This document shows positions 1 to 5,946 of a stretch of DNA of 8,622 bases, piece after piece. The first letter of the stretch is position 1; the number at the start of each line of letters is the position of its first letter. The DNA is from Candidatus Moranbacteria bacterium RIFCSPLOWO2_12_FULL_48_12 (GTDB lineage Bacteria > Patescibacteriota > Minisyncoccia > Moranbacterales > UBA1568), in assembly GCA_001784735.1 (NCBI GenBank), contig MFSB01000054.1, forward strand, positions 16,554-25,175, in the 5' to 3' direction. The notes beneath the pieces were generated by a model. It was not told where the DNA came from, ran no database searches, and saw only the letters and a list, made by a program, of their open reading frames with translations. A program made the translations under genes and the position numbers.

Positions 1-346
1 CGCCGATAAAATCCGTGCGCAATTGCACGACACTGGGATCAAATGACTGCAAGTTTTTCAAAACCCGATCATTGGCATTCTCATCAGACGCGAGGTACCG
101 AAGGAGCATCCCGCGATTGTCCGTGGCCTGGACGGTCAGGCTTTGCAGCGAAAGATCCGCGAAGGACTTCTCTACTTCGGATACTTGCGGCACAGGATCT
201 CGAGAGAACTGCACTTCCATCAAGGTCCCTCCCTTGAAATCGATGCCCAGTTTCAGCCCCCAGCTCATAAGCAATACCAAACTCGCCGTGGTCAGTATCC
301 CGGAAAAAAGATACGCATATTTTCTCTTCTGGATGATCTGCAACAT
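1..346 (-). CDS. secF: Protein translocase subunit SecF, N-terminal part (cut by window edge)
   Basis: SecF works with SecD in the inner membrane, using the proton motive force to help proteins finish crossing through SecYEG. The first 115 codons are visible. The protein opens MLQIIQKRKYAYLFSGIL, giving a first membrane segment at about residues 10-30. The SecD/SecF hallmark GIDFKGGTLMEVQF follows at about residues 34-47, and then the start of the periplasmic domain. The ATG at 346 is chosen because it places the membrane helix at the usual distance from the N terminus. No convincing Shine-Dalgarno sequence precedes it. The gene lies 90 bp downstream of secD on the same strand, the usual secD-secF order, although a palindromic repeat fills part of the gap. 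The gene continues to the left of the window. The family assignment is secure. Confidence 0.95.
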   Translation of the reverse strand, partial: MLQIIQKRKYAYLFSGILTTASLVLLMSWGLKLGIDFKGGTLMEVQFSRDPVPQVSEVEKSFADLSLQSLTVQATDNRGMLLRYLASDENANDRVLKNLQSFDPSVVQLRTDFIG

Positions 347-359
347 AAATACTGACGAA

Positions 360-413
360 CGACTTACCTGCCTCGCCGACTCATCAAGGCGGGCGACTTA
401 CGACTTACGACTT
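360..413. repeat. Palindromic repeat between secD and secF, flanked by CGACTTA direct repeats
   Basis: CCTGCCTCG at 367-375 and AAGGCGGGC at 386-394 form a hairpin (CCTGCCT/AGGCGGG pairs, one G-T wobble) with a loop of about 13 nt. The same two 9-nt arms occur inside secD at 1432-1462 in the opposite orientation, so this is a dispersed element and not a one-off. The heptamer CGACTTA lies immediately left (360-366) and right (394-400), sharing one base with the arm, and repeats again at 401-407 and as CGACTT at 408-413. The flanking copies could be a target duplication that later expanded, or a simple tandem repeat. The hairpin could also affect secF translation or mRNA decay. Confidence 0.75.
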
Positions 414-436
414 GGGAAAATCCAAACATATAAGTT

Positions 437-2164
437 TTATTCCAAGAGTTTTTTAGGAGAGACAAGCAGTTTTGGATGCCGTTCCATCCACTCCCCGGCC
501 ATAAACATGACTGAGACTCTCACCAGCACTACCGCGGTGAAAAGCGAGAGAAGCACACCGAGCGCCAGAATGACCGCGAATCCCTTCACGAATCCGGTAC
601 CGAAAGCCATCAATATGACCGTCGTGATAAGCGTCGAAACGTGCCCATCGCGGATACTCGGCCAGGCCCGCCGAAACCCTTCCGCGAGTGATTTGAAAAC
701 ATTTTTGCCATAGGAAAGTTCCTCGCGTGTCCGTTCAAAAATAAGCACATTGGCATCGACGGCGATACCGATCGAAAGGATGAATCCGGCAATGCCAGGC
801 AGAGTCACCGTAATGGCAAACGGCGTAAAAACAGAAAGCTTGAAAATGGTGAGGAGCATCGCCGAATAGAGAAGGAGCGCCACGACCGCCACGACACCCA
901 GCAGACGATAGTAAAGCATCATAAATACCGCCACTGCTCCGAGACCGACGAGCCCGGCCAGCAGGCTTTCCTTGAGCGCGCTCTGGCCCAAGCTCGCATC
1001 CACGCTCTGCTGCGACACAAGGATAATGGGCACCGGCAGTGCACCTTCATTGAGCCGTTTCACAAGATTGTTCGCCTCTTGCATCGTGAAGTTGCCGGTG
1101 ATGACCGCCTGGCCGCCGACAATCTCATTCTGAACTGTCGGCTGGCTGATAATTTCCTTATCGAGAAGAATGGCTACCGGTTTCCCGAGGTTGCGCTTGG
1201 TAATTTCCGCAAACAGCTTCGTCCCCTCGCTATCGAATTGGAGCGCCACCTGCGGCGAACCCACACCCTGGCTCTGGTAATCGACGCTGGCGCTCTTCAA
1301 ATTTTTTCCAGTCAAGCCCGTCGCCACCCACATGAGATCCGGGTACTGATCGATGGACCGCTTCATAAAAAGAATATTGGCCGCATGCACCTCGCGGTTA
1401 TCTCCATCACCCCCGTCTGACGCCGAGGCAGGCCCGCCTTGCTGAGACAAAGACGAGGCAGGCCGTTCCTCGATCTTTTTGATTATATGCCAACCGTATT
1501 GACTTTCCACAAGGTTTGGCCATACTTCTCCTGATTTGAAGTTGGGATCAAATACAATCGCATCGAACTCAGGCACATACGTCCCCTTCTTGGCAAATCC
1601 CAAATCGCCCCCTGTATCTTTGAGCGATGGATCCTGGGTAAATTCTTTGGCCAACGCGCTGAAATCTTCACCCTTCGTGGCTCGCTCCAAAATAGTCTGT
1701 GCCTGTAACTTGGTTTGACCATTCATCTCATCGAACGGTTTTGCCGCCTCCGGGTCAGCCAGCTCGCGAAATTCGAGGAATGGCGTTTCCTTGATCATTT
1801 TCTTGGCTTGCTCGATGTCTTTGATGCCCGGCAATTCGACGATGATGCGCCGCTCCGTCCCCGAGCGCGAAAGCTGGACGAGCGGTTCGCCCACCCCGAA
1901 AGCATTCACCCGCCGCTCGATCACGGCTTCCGCAGCAGCCAGCGCGTCGTTTACTTTTTCACTGGGCACTTGCGACATATCCGCCTTGTACTCCAGATGA
2001 ATCCCGCCCTGTAAATCCAAACCCTCGTTCACTTTCAATTTCTCTATAGCCTGAAAAAGCGGTGGAATAAATCTGACCGCCTGAGGGTAGGCGATGATGC
2101 CGCAAACCAAACCAAGCAAGAGCACTCCCGCAAAATGGAAGCGTTTTTTTATGTGTTGCCTCAT
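437..2164 (-). CDS. secD: Protein translocase subunit SecD with an inserted parvulin-type isomerase domain
   Basis: SecD is the larger partner of SecF in the Sec translocon accessory complex. Visible parts in order: membrane segment 1 (residues 10-28); the first periplasmic motif GLDLQGGIHLEY (48-59); IERRVNAFGVGEP (82-94); the second periplasmic region from TGLTGKNLKSASV (282-294); and five C-terminal membrane helices (about 400-555) with the family signature SIGIAVDANVLIFERTREEL (464-483). Between FLEFRE (129-134) and TGLTGK an unusual stretch of about 145 residues carries a PpiC/parvulin-like domain: ILERATKGEDFSALAKEF (158-175), GGDLGF (185-190), VPEFDAIVF (197-205) and YGWHIIKKIEER (223-234). 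It is followed by a Gly/Ser/Ala-rich linker (236-254) and VHAANILF (259-266), which resembles the first strand of a parvulin. The linker DNA contains a palindromic repeat. The ATG at 2164 is supported by the leading helix and by a promoter ending just upstream. The SecD call is certain; the fused domain is very likely. Confidence 0.96.
   Translation of the reverse strand: MRQHIKKRFHFAGVLLLGLVCGIIAYPQAVRFIPPLFQAIEKLKVNEGLDLQGGIHLEYKADMSQVPSEKVNDALAAAEAVIERRVNAFGVGEPLVQLSRSGTERRIIVELPGIKDIEQAKKMIKETPFLEFRELADPEAAKPFDEMNGQTKLQAQTILERATKGEDFSALAKEFTQDPSLKDTGGDLGFAKKGTYVPEFDAIVFDPNFKSGEVWPNLVESQYGWHIIKKIEERPASSLSQQGGPASASDGGDGDNREVHAANILFMKRSIDQYPDLMWVATGLTGKNLKSASVDYQSQGVGSPQVALQFDSEGTKLFAEITKRNLGKPVAILLDKEIISQPTVQNEIVGGQAVITGNFTMQEANNLVKRLNEGALPVPIILVSQQSVDASLGQSALKESLLAGLVGLGAVAVFMMLYYRLLGVVAVVALLLYSAMLLTIFKLSVFTPFAITVTLPGIAGFILSIGIAVDANVLIFERTREELSYGKNVFKSLAEGFRRAWPSIRDGHVSTLITTVILMAFGTGFVKGFAVILALGVLLSLFTAVVLVRVSVMFMAGEWMERHPKLLVSPKKLLE
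1424..1462. repeat. Dispersed palindromic repeat inside the secD linker
   Basis: The arm CGAGGCAGG occurs at 1424-1432 and again at 1454-1462, with the partner arm GCCCGCCTT at 1432-1440. The 1432-1462 unit is the reverse complement of the intergenic element at 367-394: both arms are identical over 9 nt and only the loop differs (13 versus 10 nt). It encodes the low-complexity linker around SadD residues 236-249 (SecD numbering). Reading frame is preserved, so a mobile or amplifying palindrome seems to have inserted in a surface linker without destroying the protein. Confidence 0.75.
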
Positions 2165-2172
2165 ATTTGTAA

Positions 2173-2201
2173 AGTATATCGGAAAGTCCTCTGAAAGACA
2201 A
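2173..2201 (-). promoter_or_regulatory. Predicted secD promoter giving a near-leaderless mRNA
   Basis: On the minus strand a -35 box TTGTCT (2201-2196) and a -10 box TATACT (2178-2173) are separated by exactly 17 bp. The expected start point about 7 nt further on is 2166-2167, only 2-3 nt before the secD ATG at 2164. The message would then have essentially no leader, which fits the missing Shine-Dalgarno sequence. The site lies in the 50-bp gap after the ABC-F stop codon, so secD could be transcribed independently of it. Confidence 0.55.
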
Positions 2202-2214
2202 CCAAAAGCCTTTT

Positions 2215-3984
2215 TTAGGCAACTGGGGCGAGACGCCTCAGGACACGCGTTATCTGCGGCATCATTTTTTTCGCATACGCCGCGTAGTTTTCGATCGAAG
2301 CCAGCTTGCCATTTTCCAAGATGAAATTCTGCGTCAGCCGGATGCGTTCCAAGAAGCGCCGGTCGTGAGTCACGAGAAGGATTGTCCCGCCGTACCCGTC
2401 CAGCGCCTCTTCCAGCGCTTCGATAGCCTCGAGATCCAGATGATTGGTCGGCTCGTCGAGGATGAGCACATTGGCCCCCAGCGTGGAAAGGAGCGCGAAT
2501 ATGAGGCGCACCCGCTCTCCCGGGCTCAAGCCAGCGATCTTGTCGTTCAAGACATCCGGTGCGAACTGGAACTGCGAGAGATGCCGGGCGATGATGTCGC
2601 GATCGTAGACATCCAAACGCCTTTTGAAAAGTTCATACGGGGTGATTGCCAAAGATATATTCTCATGCTCCTGCATCAGGTACCCAAAAACCAGTTTCTC
2701 TCCGCACACTCTTTTTCCGGAAAGCGGCGGGAGAACTCCTGCAATCGTTTTGAGCAGGGTCGATTTACCGGCGCCATTGTTACCGAGGATAACCAAACGG
2801 CTTCCAAAGGTTATTTTCAAGTCAACCGGACCACCCTGAAAACCGCCTGACCCGCCAGCCTGCCCGAAACGCTTCGCGTATCGATGCGGGCGGGCAACGC
2901 TTTCGACGTAGCTCCTGCAGGCACGATAACCGAAACGAACCTTTTTGAGAACAATGCTATTTTTGAGAACTCCTCCTTGAGATTCGAGCGGAATAATGAG
3001 CGGGTCACGCACAAGCGGCCGCTCCACCTTGTTCAAGCGCTTCTGTCTTTCTTCCATGGCTTTGGCCGAAGTGGTGAATTTTTTGGTAGCCCGTTCTTTT
3101 TTGAAATTGGAAGTGAGCTTGTCATGATCCGGCGCTTTGCGATTCTTGACCCGTCCGACCCAATCCATTTTTTGTCCGATAGAAACGAGCAGCCGCTCCC
3201 GCTCTTCTTCTTGCGCCCGATACTCTTCTTTGTGCTTGCGGATGGCATGGGCTTTCATTTCGGCAAAAGCGCTCCACCCTCCGGTATACATCACGACACT
3301 CCGCTTGTACCAATCGATCTCCAGCACTTTTTTTACGACATTATCGAGAAAACGCCGATCGTGGGAAGCGATGATACAAGTAGCGGGAGAGCGCTTGAGA
3401 TAACGTTCCAACCAGCAGAGCGCCGGCAGATCGAGATTGTTCGTCGGCTCATCGAGCAAAAGCACATCGACGCCGCGGAGCAGCACCCCCGCAAGCGCCG
3501 CCTTGCGTTTCTCCCCTCCGGACAGTTCAGAAACGAGACGCTCCAGCTTGATGTGCGAGAGCCCGAGCCCTTCGAGTACCCCTTTGGCCTTGCGCGTAAA
3601 ATCATCCCCGCCCAATCTCTCATAGCCCGCTCTGAACACCTCATACTGTTCCAAAATCTTTTTTTCATCCAAATGCGGTTCCAATACCGCCATCTCATTT
3701 TCGAGATCTGTGAGTCCCGTCATCCGGCGTAGATAGTGAAGGAGGGTTTCTTCCGATTTTACGATAGCTTCCTGCGGGAGATAACCGATCAGTATCCGAT
3801 TGGGCTTCATCACCTCTCCCTTATCGGCAGACTCCAAACCAGCGATGATCTTGAGAAGGGTCGACTTGCCCACGCCGTTTTGTCCGACCAAAGCGATTTT
3901 TTGACCCTCGCCCACCGAGAAAGAGACCTTGTCCAGGACACGCACCGTTCCGAAAGTTTTCCTGACATTCTTTAAAGTCAACAT
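2215..3984 (-). CDS. ABC-F family ATPase (ribosome-associated), with an insert in the second ATPase domain
   Basis: ABC-F proteins are soluble twin-ATPase factors that bind the ribosomal E site and ease stalled or antibiotic-blocked translation. Domain 1: Walker A GQNGVGKST (34-42), signature LSGGE (154-158), Walker B VLLLDEPTNNLD (174-185) and HDRRF (208-212). A charged linker, typical of the P-site tRNA interaction motif, spans about 243-325. Domain 2: Walker A GNNGAGKST (401-409), signature LSPGE (486-490), Walker B VLILDEPTNHLD (506-517) and switch His540. There are no membrane segments. At about residues 352-384, between FGY and VDLKITFG, is an Arg/Gly-rich stretch about 25-30 residues longer than expected; its DNA is a GC-rich palindrome. 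The subfamily (EttA, Uup, YkpA or resistance type) cannot be assigned by eye, so no symbol is given. The ATG at 3984 starts the canonical first strand; no Shine-Dalgarno sequence is evident. Confidence 0.95.
   Translation of the reverse strand: MLTLKNVRKTFGTVRVLDKVSFSVGEGQKIALVGQNGVGKSTLLKIIAGLESADKGEVMKPNRILIGYLPQEAIVKSEETLLHYLRRMTGLTDLENEMAVLEPHLDEKKILEQYEVFRAGYERLGGDDFTRKAKGVLEGLGLSHIKLERLVSELSGGEKRKAALAGVLLRGVDVLLLDEPTNNLDLPALCWLERYLKRSPATCIIASHDRRFLDNVVKKVLEIDWYKRSVVMYTGGWSAFAEMKAHAIRKHKEEYRAQEEERERLLVSIGQKMDWVGRVKNRKAPDHDKLTSNFKKERATKKFTTSAKAMEERQKRLNKVERPLVRDPLIIPLESQGGVLKNSIVLKKVRFGYRACRSYVESVARPHRYAKRFGQAGGSGGFQGGPVDLKITFGSRLVILGNNGAGKSTLLKTIAGVLPPLSGKRVCGEKLVFGYLMQEHENISLAITPYELFKRRLDVYDRDIIARHLSQFQFAPDVLNDKIAGLSPGERVRLIFALLSTLGANVLILDEPTNHLDLEAIEALEEALDGYGGTILLVTHDRRFLERIRLTQNFILENGKLASIENYAAYAKKMMPQITRVLRRLAPVA
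2858..2895. repeat. GC-rich palindrome inside the ABC-F gene
   Basis: GCCTGCCCG (2858-2866) pairs with CGGGCGGGC (2887-2895) over 9 bp with one G-T wobble. Inside the 20-nt loop a second hairpin forms from ACGC (2869-2872) and GCGT (2876-2879). The palindrome encodes part of the insert at about residues 364-376 of the ABC-F protein. It resembles the GC-rich hairpins at 367-394 and 1424-1462 in composition and in its CCTGCC/GGCGGG-like arms, but it is not a clear copy of them. Confidence 0.6.
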
Positions 3985-4012
3985 ACGTGAGCAGCATGAA
4001 ATCTCTCTCCCT

Positions 4013-4056
4013 GCTCCCCTGCCAAGGGGAGCTGTCTCGTCTTCGAGACTGAGGGG
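4013..4056. repeat. Tandem hairpins in the ABC-F leader
   Basis: GCTCCCCT (4013-4020) and AGGGGAGC (4025-4032) form a perfect 8-bp hairpin with a 4-nt loop. Directly beside it, GTCTCG (4034-4039) and CGAGAC (4044-4049) form a 6-bp hairpin, followed by TGAGGGG. No U-run follows either hairpin on the minus strand, so this is not a simple intrinsic terminator. The layout resembles dispersed double-hairpin repeats that I recall from other bacterial genomes, but that is from memory. It lies between the predicted promoter and the start of the ABC-F gene, so it would be part of the mRNA leader. Confidence 0.6.
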
Positions 4057-4095
4057 TTAATTAATAACAGATTGACTTAATCCTTGATATATCAT
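4057..4095 (-). CDS. Possible 12-residue leader peptide ahead of the ABC-F gene
   Basis: The minus strand of the predicted leader contains ATG followed by 11 sense codons and TAA (MIYQGLSQSVIN), ending just before the tandem hairpins. Some resistance-type ABC-F genes are controlled by a leader peptide plus hairpins, which is the only reason to list it. There is no Shine-Dalgarno sequence, and an ORF this short can occur by chance. Confidence 0.2.
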   Translation of the reverse strand: MIYQGLSQSVIN

Positions 4096-4118
4096 TGTCT
4101 AAACGAGGACGAACGGAA

Positions 4119-4147
4119 ATGATACAACAAAAAATACTTATTGTAAA
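4119..4147 (-). promoter_or_regulatory. Predicted promoter of the ABC-F (and perhaps secD-secF) transcript
   Basis: On the minus strand TTTACA (-35, 4147-4142) and TATCAT (-10, 4124-4119) are separated by 17 bp. Transcription would begin near 4112 and leave a leader of about 125 nt before the ABC-F ATG at 3984, holding the short ORF and tandem hairpins. It is the best match to a sigma-70-type promoter in the 313-bp gap at 3985-4297. Confidence 0.5.
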
Positions 4148-4222
4148 GCCTCCTTTGTAGTAAGCAACAGTAATATTAAAACGAGATAGCCTAAAAGGAG
4201 AAGGAGTACTGACCTTCCCTGC

Positions 4223-4251
4223 CAGCACCTCATCGAGATAGAGTTTTGTCA
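4223..4251. repeat. R1 repeat element, copy A (left end only)
   Basis: This copy has CAGCACCTCATCGA, then GATAGAGTTTTGTCA. It matches the left end of copy D (7540-7573), with a 6-bp unit and a few bases missing. The AT-rich core and the GGTACCTG right end are absent. It lies 46 bp beyond the stop codon of the ATPase gene. Read on the minus strand it makes the start of a 63-codon ORF (4061-4252) that I regard as accidental. Confidence 0.65.
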
Positions 4252-4297
4252 TTTTTTGAGTCTCTCGGTTTTCTCTAAAAAGGCATCTCGTTTATTT

Positions 4298-5689
4298 TCA
4301 CTTCCTCAGAAGTTTATCTCCATAAACAAGAAAAACATTCTCTTTTTTTGCCAACCGTCTCATATCCTCAGTGAATCCGCTTTTGCTGAAAAGGATAAAA
4401 AACTCTTTTCTTTTTCCTCGTTCCCATTGGACAGTCGCCGCTTTCTTCTTGAGATCAGTATAAATATTCGTTCCGACAGACTTTGCTGACCACTTGCATT
4501 CACCGAAAACAATCTGCTTTTTTTTCTCGTTCAAACCCACGATATCAATCTCTGTATTTCCTTCCCACCATCGGCCAATGCGATCAAACAAAAATATATT
4601 CTTTTCAAAACTCCGCAACAGCTCGCAGCAAACTCGTTCATATACTACCGCCTCAAGCGAAGATGCACACACCTTGTATCTGGCCAATATTTCCTCTGTT
4701 CTTCCGATCTGCAGCTCGCTCTTGTACGGATACACGAACTGAAACCAGAACCGGAAGAAGTTGTCGGTAATCCGATACAGCCCCTTGCGGGATTTCCCTT
4801 TGTTGGACTCCGTTATTGGCACTTCTTTTTCGATCAGGTGAAGATGCTCAAGCACGCTCAGATATTTTGTAAGCACATTCTTCGGTAATCCCGTGTCATT
4901 GCCGATTTCTCCGAACTTCCGCTTCCCCCAGGAAATAGCCCGCAAAATAGCCAAATAATTTTTCGGTTCCCTCAGTTCTTCTTTCAGAGTGAATTCAATC
5001 TCATTAAAAAGGAATTCCGTCGGAGGAAAAATCCGCGCCATAATGTTTTCTTCCAGAGAAAGATCAGGATTCATCTGCAAGAGGTACGCCGGCATCCCGC
5101 CAGTAATCGCATAAAATTGCATAAACTCATGAAATGGCTTCTTCGGATAAAATTTCCGAGCCTGTCCGAACGTAAGCGGCTCGACCAGAAGCTGTCCCGT
5201 ACGCCGGCCGAACAGCGGCGACTTCTGAATAAGCGTTTCCGATTCCATCATAGCGATGCTCGAGCCAGATAAAAGAAGAAAGATTCCCGTGTCTTTCAGA
5301 TATGTATCCCAGCCCTTCTGAAACAGTGAACTCGTCGCCTTGTCCGATTCTACCAGATACGGGTACTCGTCTATGACAAAGACAAATCGTTTTTTCGAAT
5401 CCTTGAAATACTGAAACGCCTCGACCCAATCAGTAAATCCTCTTTTTGCGAGGATAGTGTCATCGAAAAATTCCCCAGCGATACGTCCCAACTCTTTGAG
5501 CTGTTCTAATTGGCTGCGCTTGTCTGCAAGAAAATAAAGAAATGGTTTTTTCTTACCGAACTGTTTCATAAGTTCGGTCTTTCCGACTCGGCGCTTTCCA
5601 TAAATTATGAAAAGTTGGGAACGTCCGGATTTCCATTTCTCATTCAGTGCTACAAGCTCAGTTGCCCGATTGATGAATTTCATACTCAT
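4298..5689 (-). CDS. Archaeal-type AAA ATPase with C-terminal DUF234 nuclease-like domain
   Basis: This 463-residue protein has the architecture of the archaeal ATPase family (ATPase_2 plus DUF234). Walker A is GKRRVGKT (31-38), with the family's typical RR before V-G-K-T. Walker B is FVFVIDEYPYL (102-112), and LLLSGSS (138-144) is the sensor-1-like strand. A winged-helix region follows at about 243-310. The C-terminal part has EGNTEIDIVG (376-385) and FGECKW (395-400), matching a PD-(D/E)XK nuclease core with Asp382, Glu397 and Lys399. The cellular role of the family is poorly known; links to mobile elements and host-interaction loci have been suggested. The ATG at 5689 is used, but MKFINRATEL from 5683 is equally possible; no Shine-Dalgarno sequence helps. 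The gene stands alone behind a strong promoter covered by a palindrome (5742-5763), so it is probably tightly repressed. Base composition is lower in GC than the sec genes. Family call is firm, function unknown. Confidence 0.9.
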   Translation of the reverse strand: MSMKFINRATELVALNEKWKSGRSQLFIIYGKRRVGKTELMKQFGKKKPFLYFLADKRSQLEQLKELGRIAGEFFDDTILAKRGFTDWVEAFQYFKDSKKRFVFVIDEYPYLVESDKATSSLFQKGWDTYLKDTGIFLLLSGSSIAMMESETLIQKSPLFGRRTGQLLVEPLTFGQARKFYPKKPFHEFMQFYAITGGMPAYLLQMNPDLSLEENIMARIFPPTEFLFNEIEFTLKEELREPKNYLAILRAISWGKRKFGEIGNDTGLPKNVLTKYLSVLEHLHLIEKEVPITESNKGKSRKGLYRITDNFFRFWFQFVYPYKSELQIGRTEEILARYKVCASSLEAVVYERVCCELLRSFEKNIFLFDRIGRWWEGNTEIDIVGLNEKKKQIVFGECKWSAKSVGTNIYTDLKKKAATVQWERGKRKEFFILFSKSGFTEDMRRLAKKENVFLVYGDKLLRK

Positions 5690-5741
5690 AAGTATCTTGC
5701 ATGGTAGTTACAATGGTGGTTTTCGATAATATACTCATGAT

Positions 5742-5763
5742 TAGTATACTCCTGAGTATACTA
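5742..5763. promoter_or_regulatory. Perfect palindromic operator over the ATPase promoter
   Basis: Arm TAGTATACTC (5742-5751), centre CT, arm GAGTATACTA (5754-5763): ten perfect base pairs in each arm. A further half-site TAATATACTC lies at 5727-5736, near the expected transcription start, and ATACT-cata-AGTAT (5682-5695) lies over the start codon. The position over the -10 and spacer is classic for a repressor of the HTH dimer type. The core ACT-C-NN-G-AGT resembles the palindromes near the ArsR gene. Confidence 0.75.
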
Positions 5764-5771
5764 TATGTCAA
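5743..5771 (-). promoter_or_regulatory. Strong predicted promoter of the AAA ATPase gene
   Basis: The minus strand has a perfect -35 TTGACA (5771-5766), a 17-bp spacer and the -10 TATACT (5748-5743). Transcription should start near 5736, giving a leader of about 47 nt. This is the best consensus promoter in the window. Its spacer and -10 are entirely covered by the palindrome at 5742-5763. Confidence 0.8.
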
Positions 5772-5817
5772 TACTATAGTTTTTTGCTTTATAGAGCCAA
5801 AATCTTGCTTACATACG

Positions 5818-5946
5818 TCAGCAAAATTTCTTGCTTTTTTGGCGTTTTTTCTCTATAATTGAGGTAACAATTTCTCGTATGCTTTCAAGAAAATCATTGG
5901 CTTCAATATCGTTATACGGGTTGCTTTTTTCGCATGTCTTTGCCAT
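5818..5946 (-). CDS. Possible small protein, 42 residues
   Basis: An uninterrupted frame from ATG (5946) to TGA (5818) encodes a basic, mostly helical-looking peptide. It begins MAKTCEKSNPYNDIEANDF, continues with LESIREIVTSIIEKKR and ends KSKKFC. The mix of charged and aliphatic residues in an amphipathic pattern is what a real short protein or the tail of a longer gene would give. There is no Shine-Dalgarno sequence and no clear minus-strand promoter. The whole frame is covered on the other strand by a promoter and terminator pair. I do not recognise it; it may be a fragment. Confidence 0.35.
   Translation of the reverse strand: MAKTCEKSNPYNDIEANDFLESIREIVTSIIEKKRQKSKKFC
5831..5859 (+). 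promoter_or_regulatory. Predicted plus-strand promoter antisense to the small ORF
   Basis: TTGCTT (5831-5836), a 17-bp spacer and a perfect TATAAT (5854-5859). Transcription would start near 5866 and run rightward. The surroundings are T-rich, so a chance match is possible, but the spacing and the perfect -10 are notable, and an intrinsic-terminator-like hairpin follows about 100 bp later. Confidence 0.5.

Noticed and set aside
15..713. Long plus-strand ORF opposite secF and the 3' end of secD
   Set aside because: It lies antisense to clear SecF and SecD coding sequence and crosses the intergenic hairpin; its product has no recognisable motif.
2884..3732. 282-codon plus-strand ORF
   Set aside because: Complete antisense shadow of the ABC-F gene, whose motifs are unmistakable.
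4061..4252. 63-codon minus-strand ORF beginning MTKLYLDEVLAGK
   Set aside because: Its start is R1 repeat copy A and the rest runs through the ABC-F promoter; other R1 copies give the same TKLSLD start with unrelated continuations or early stops.
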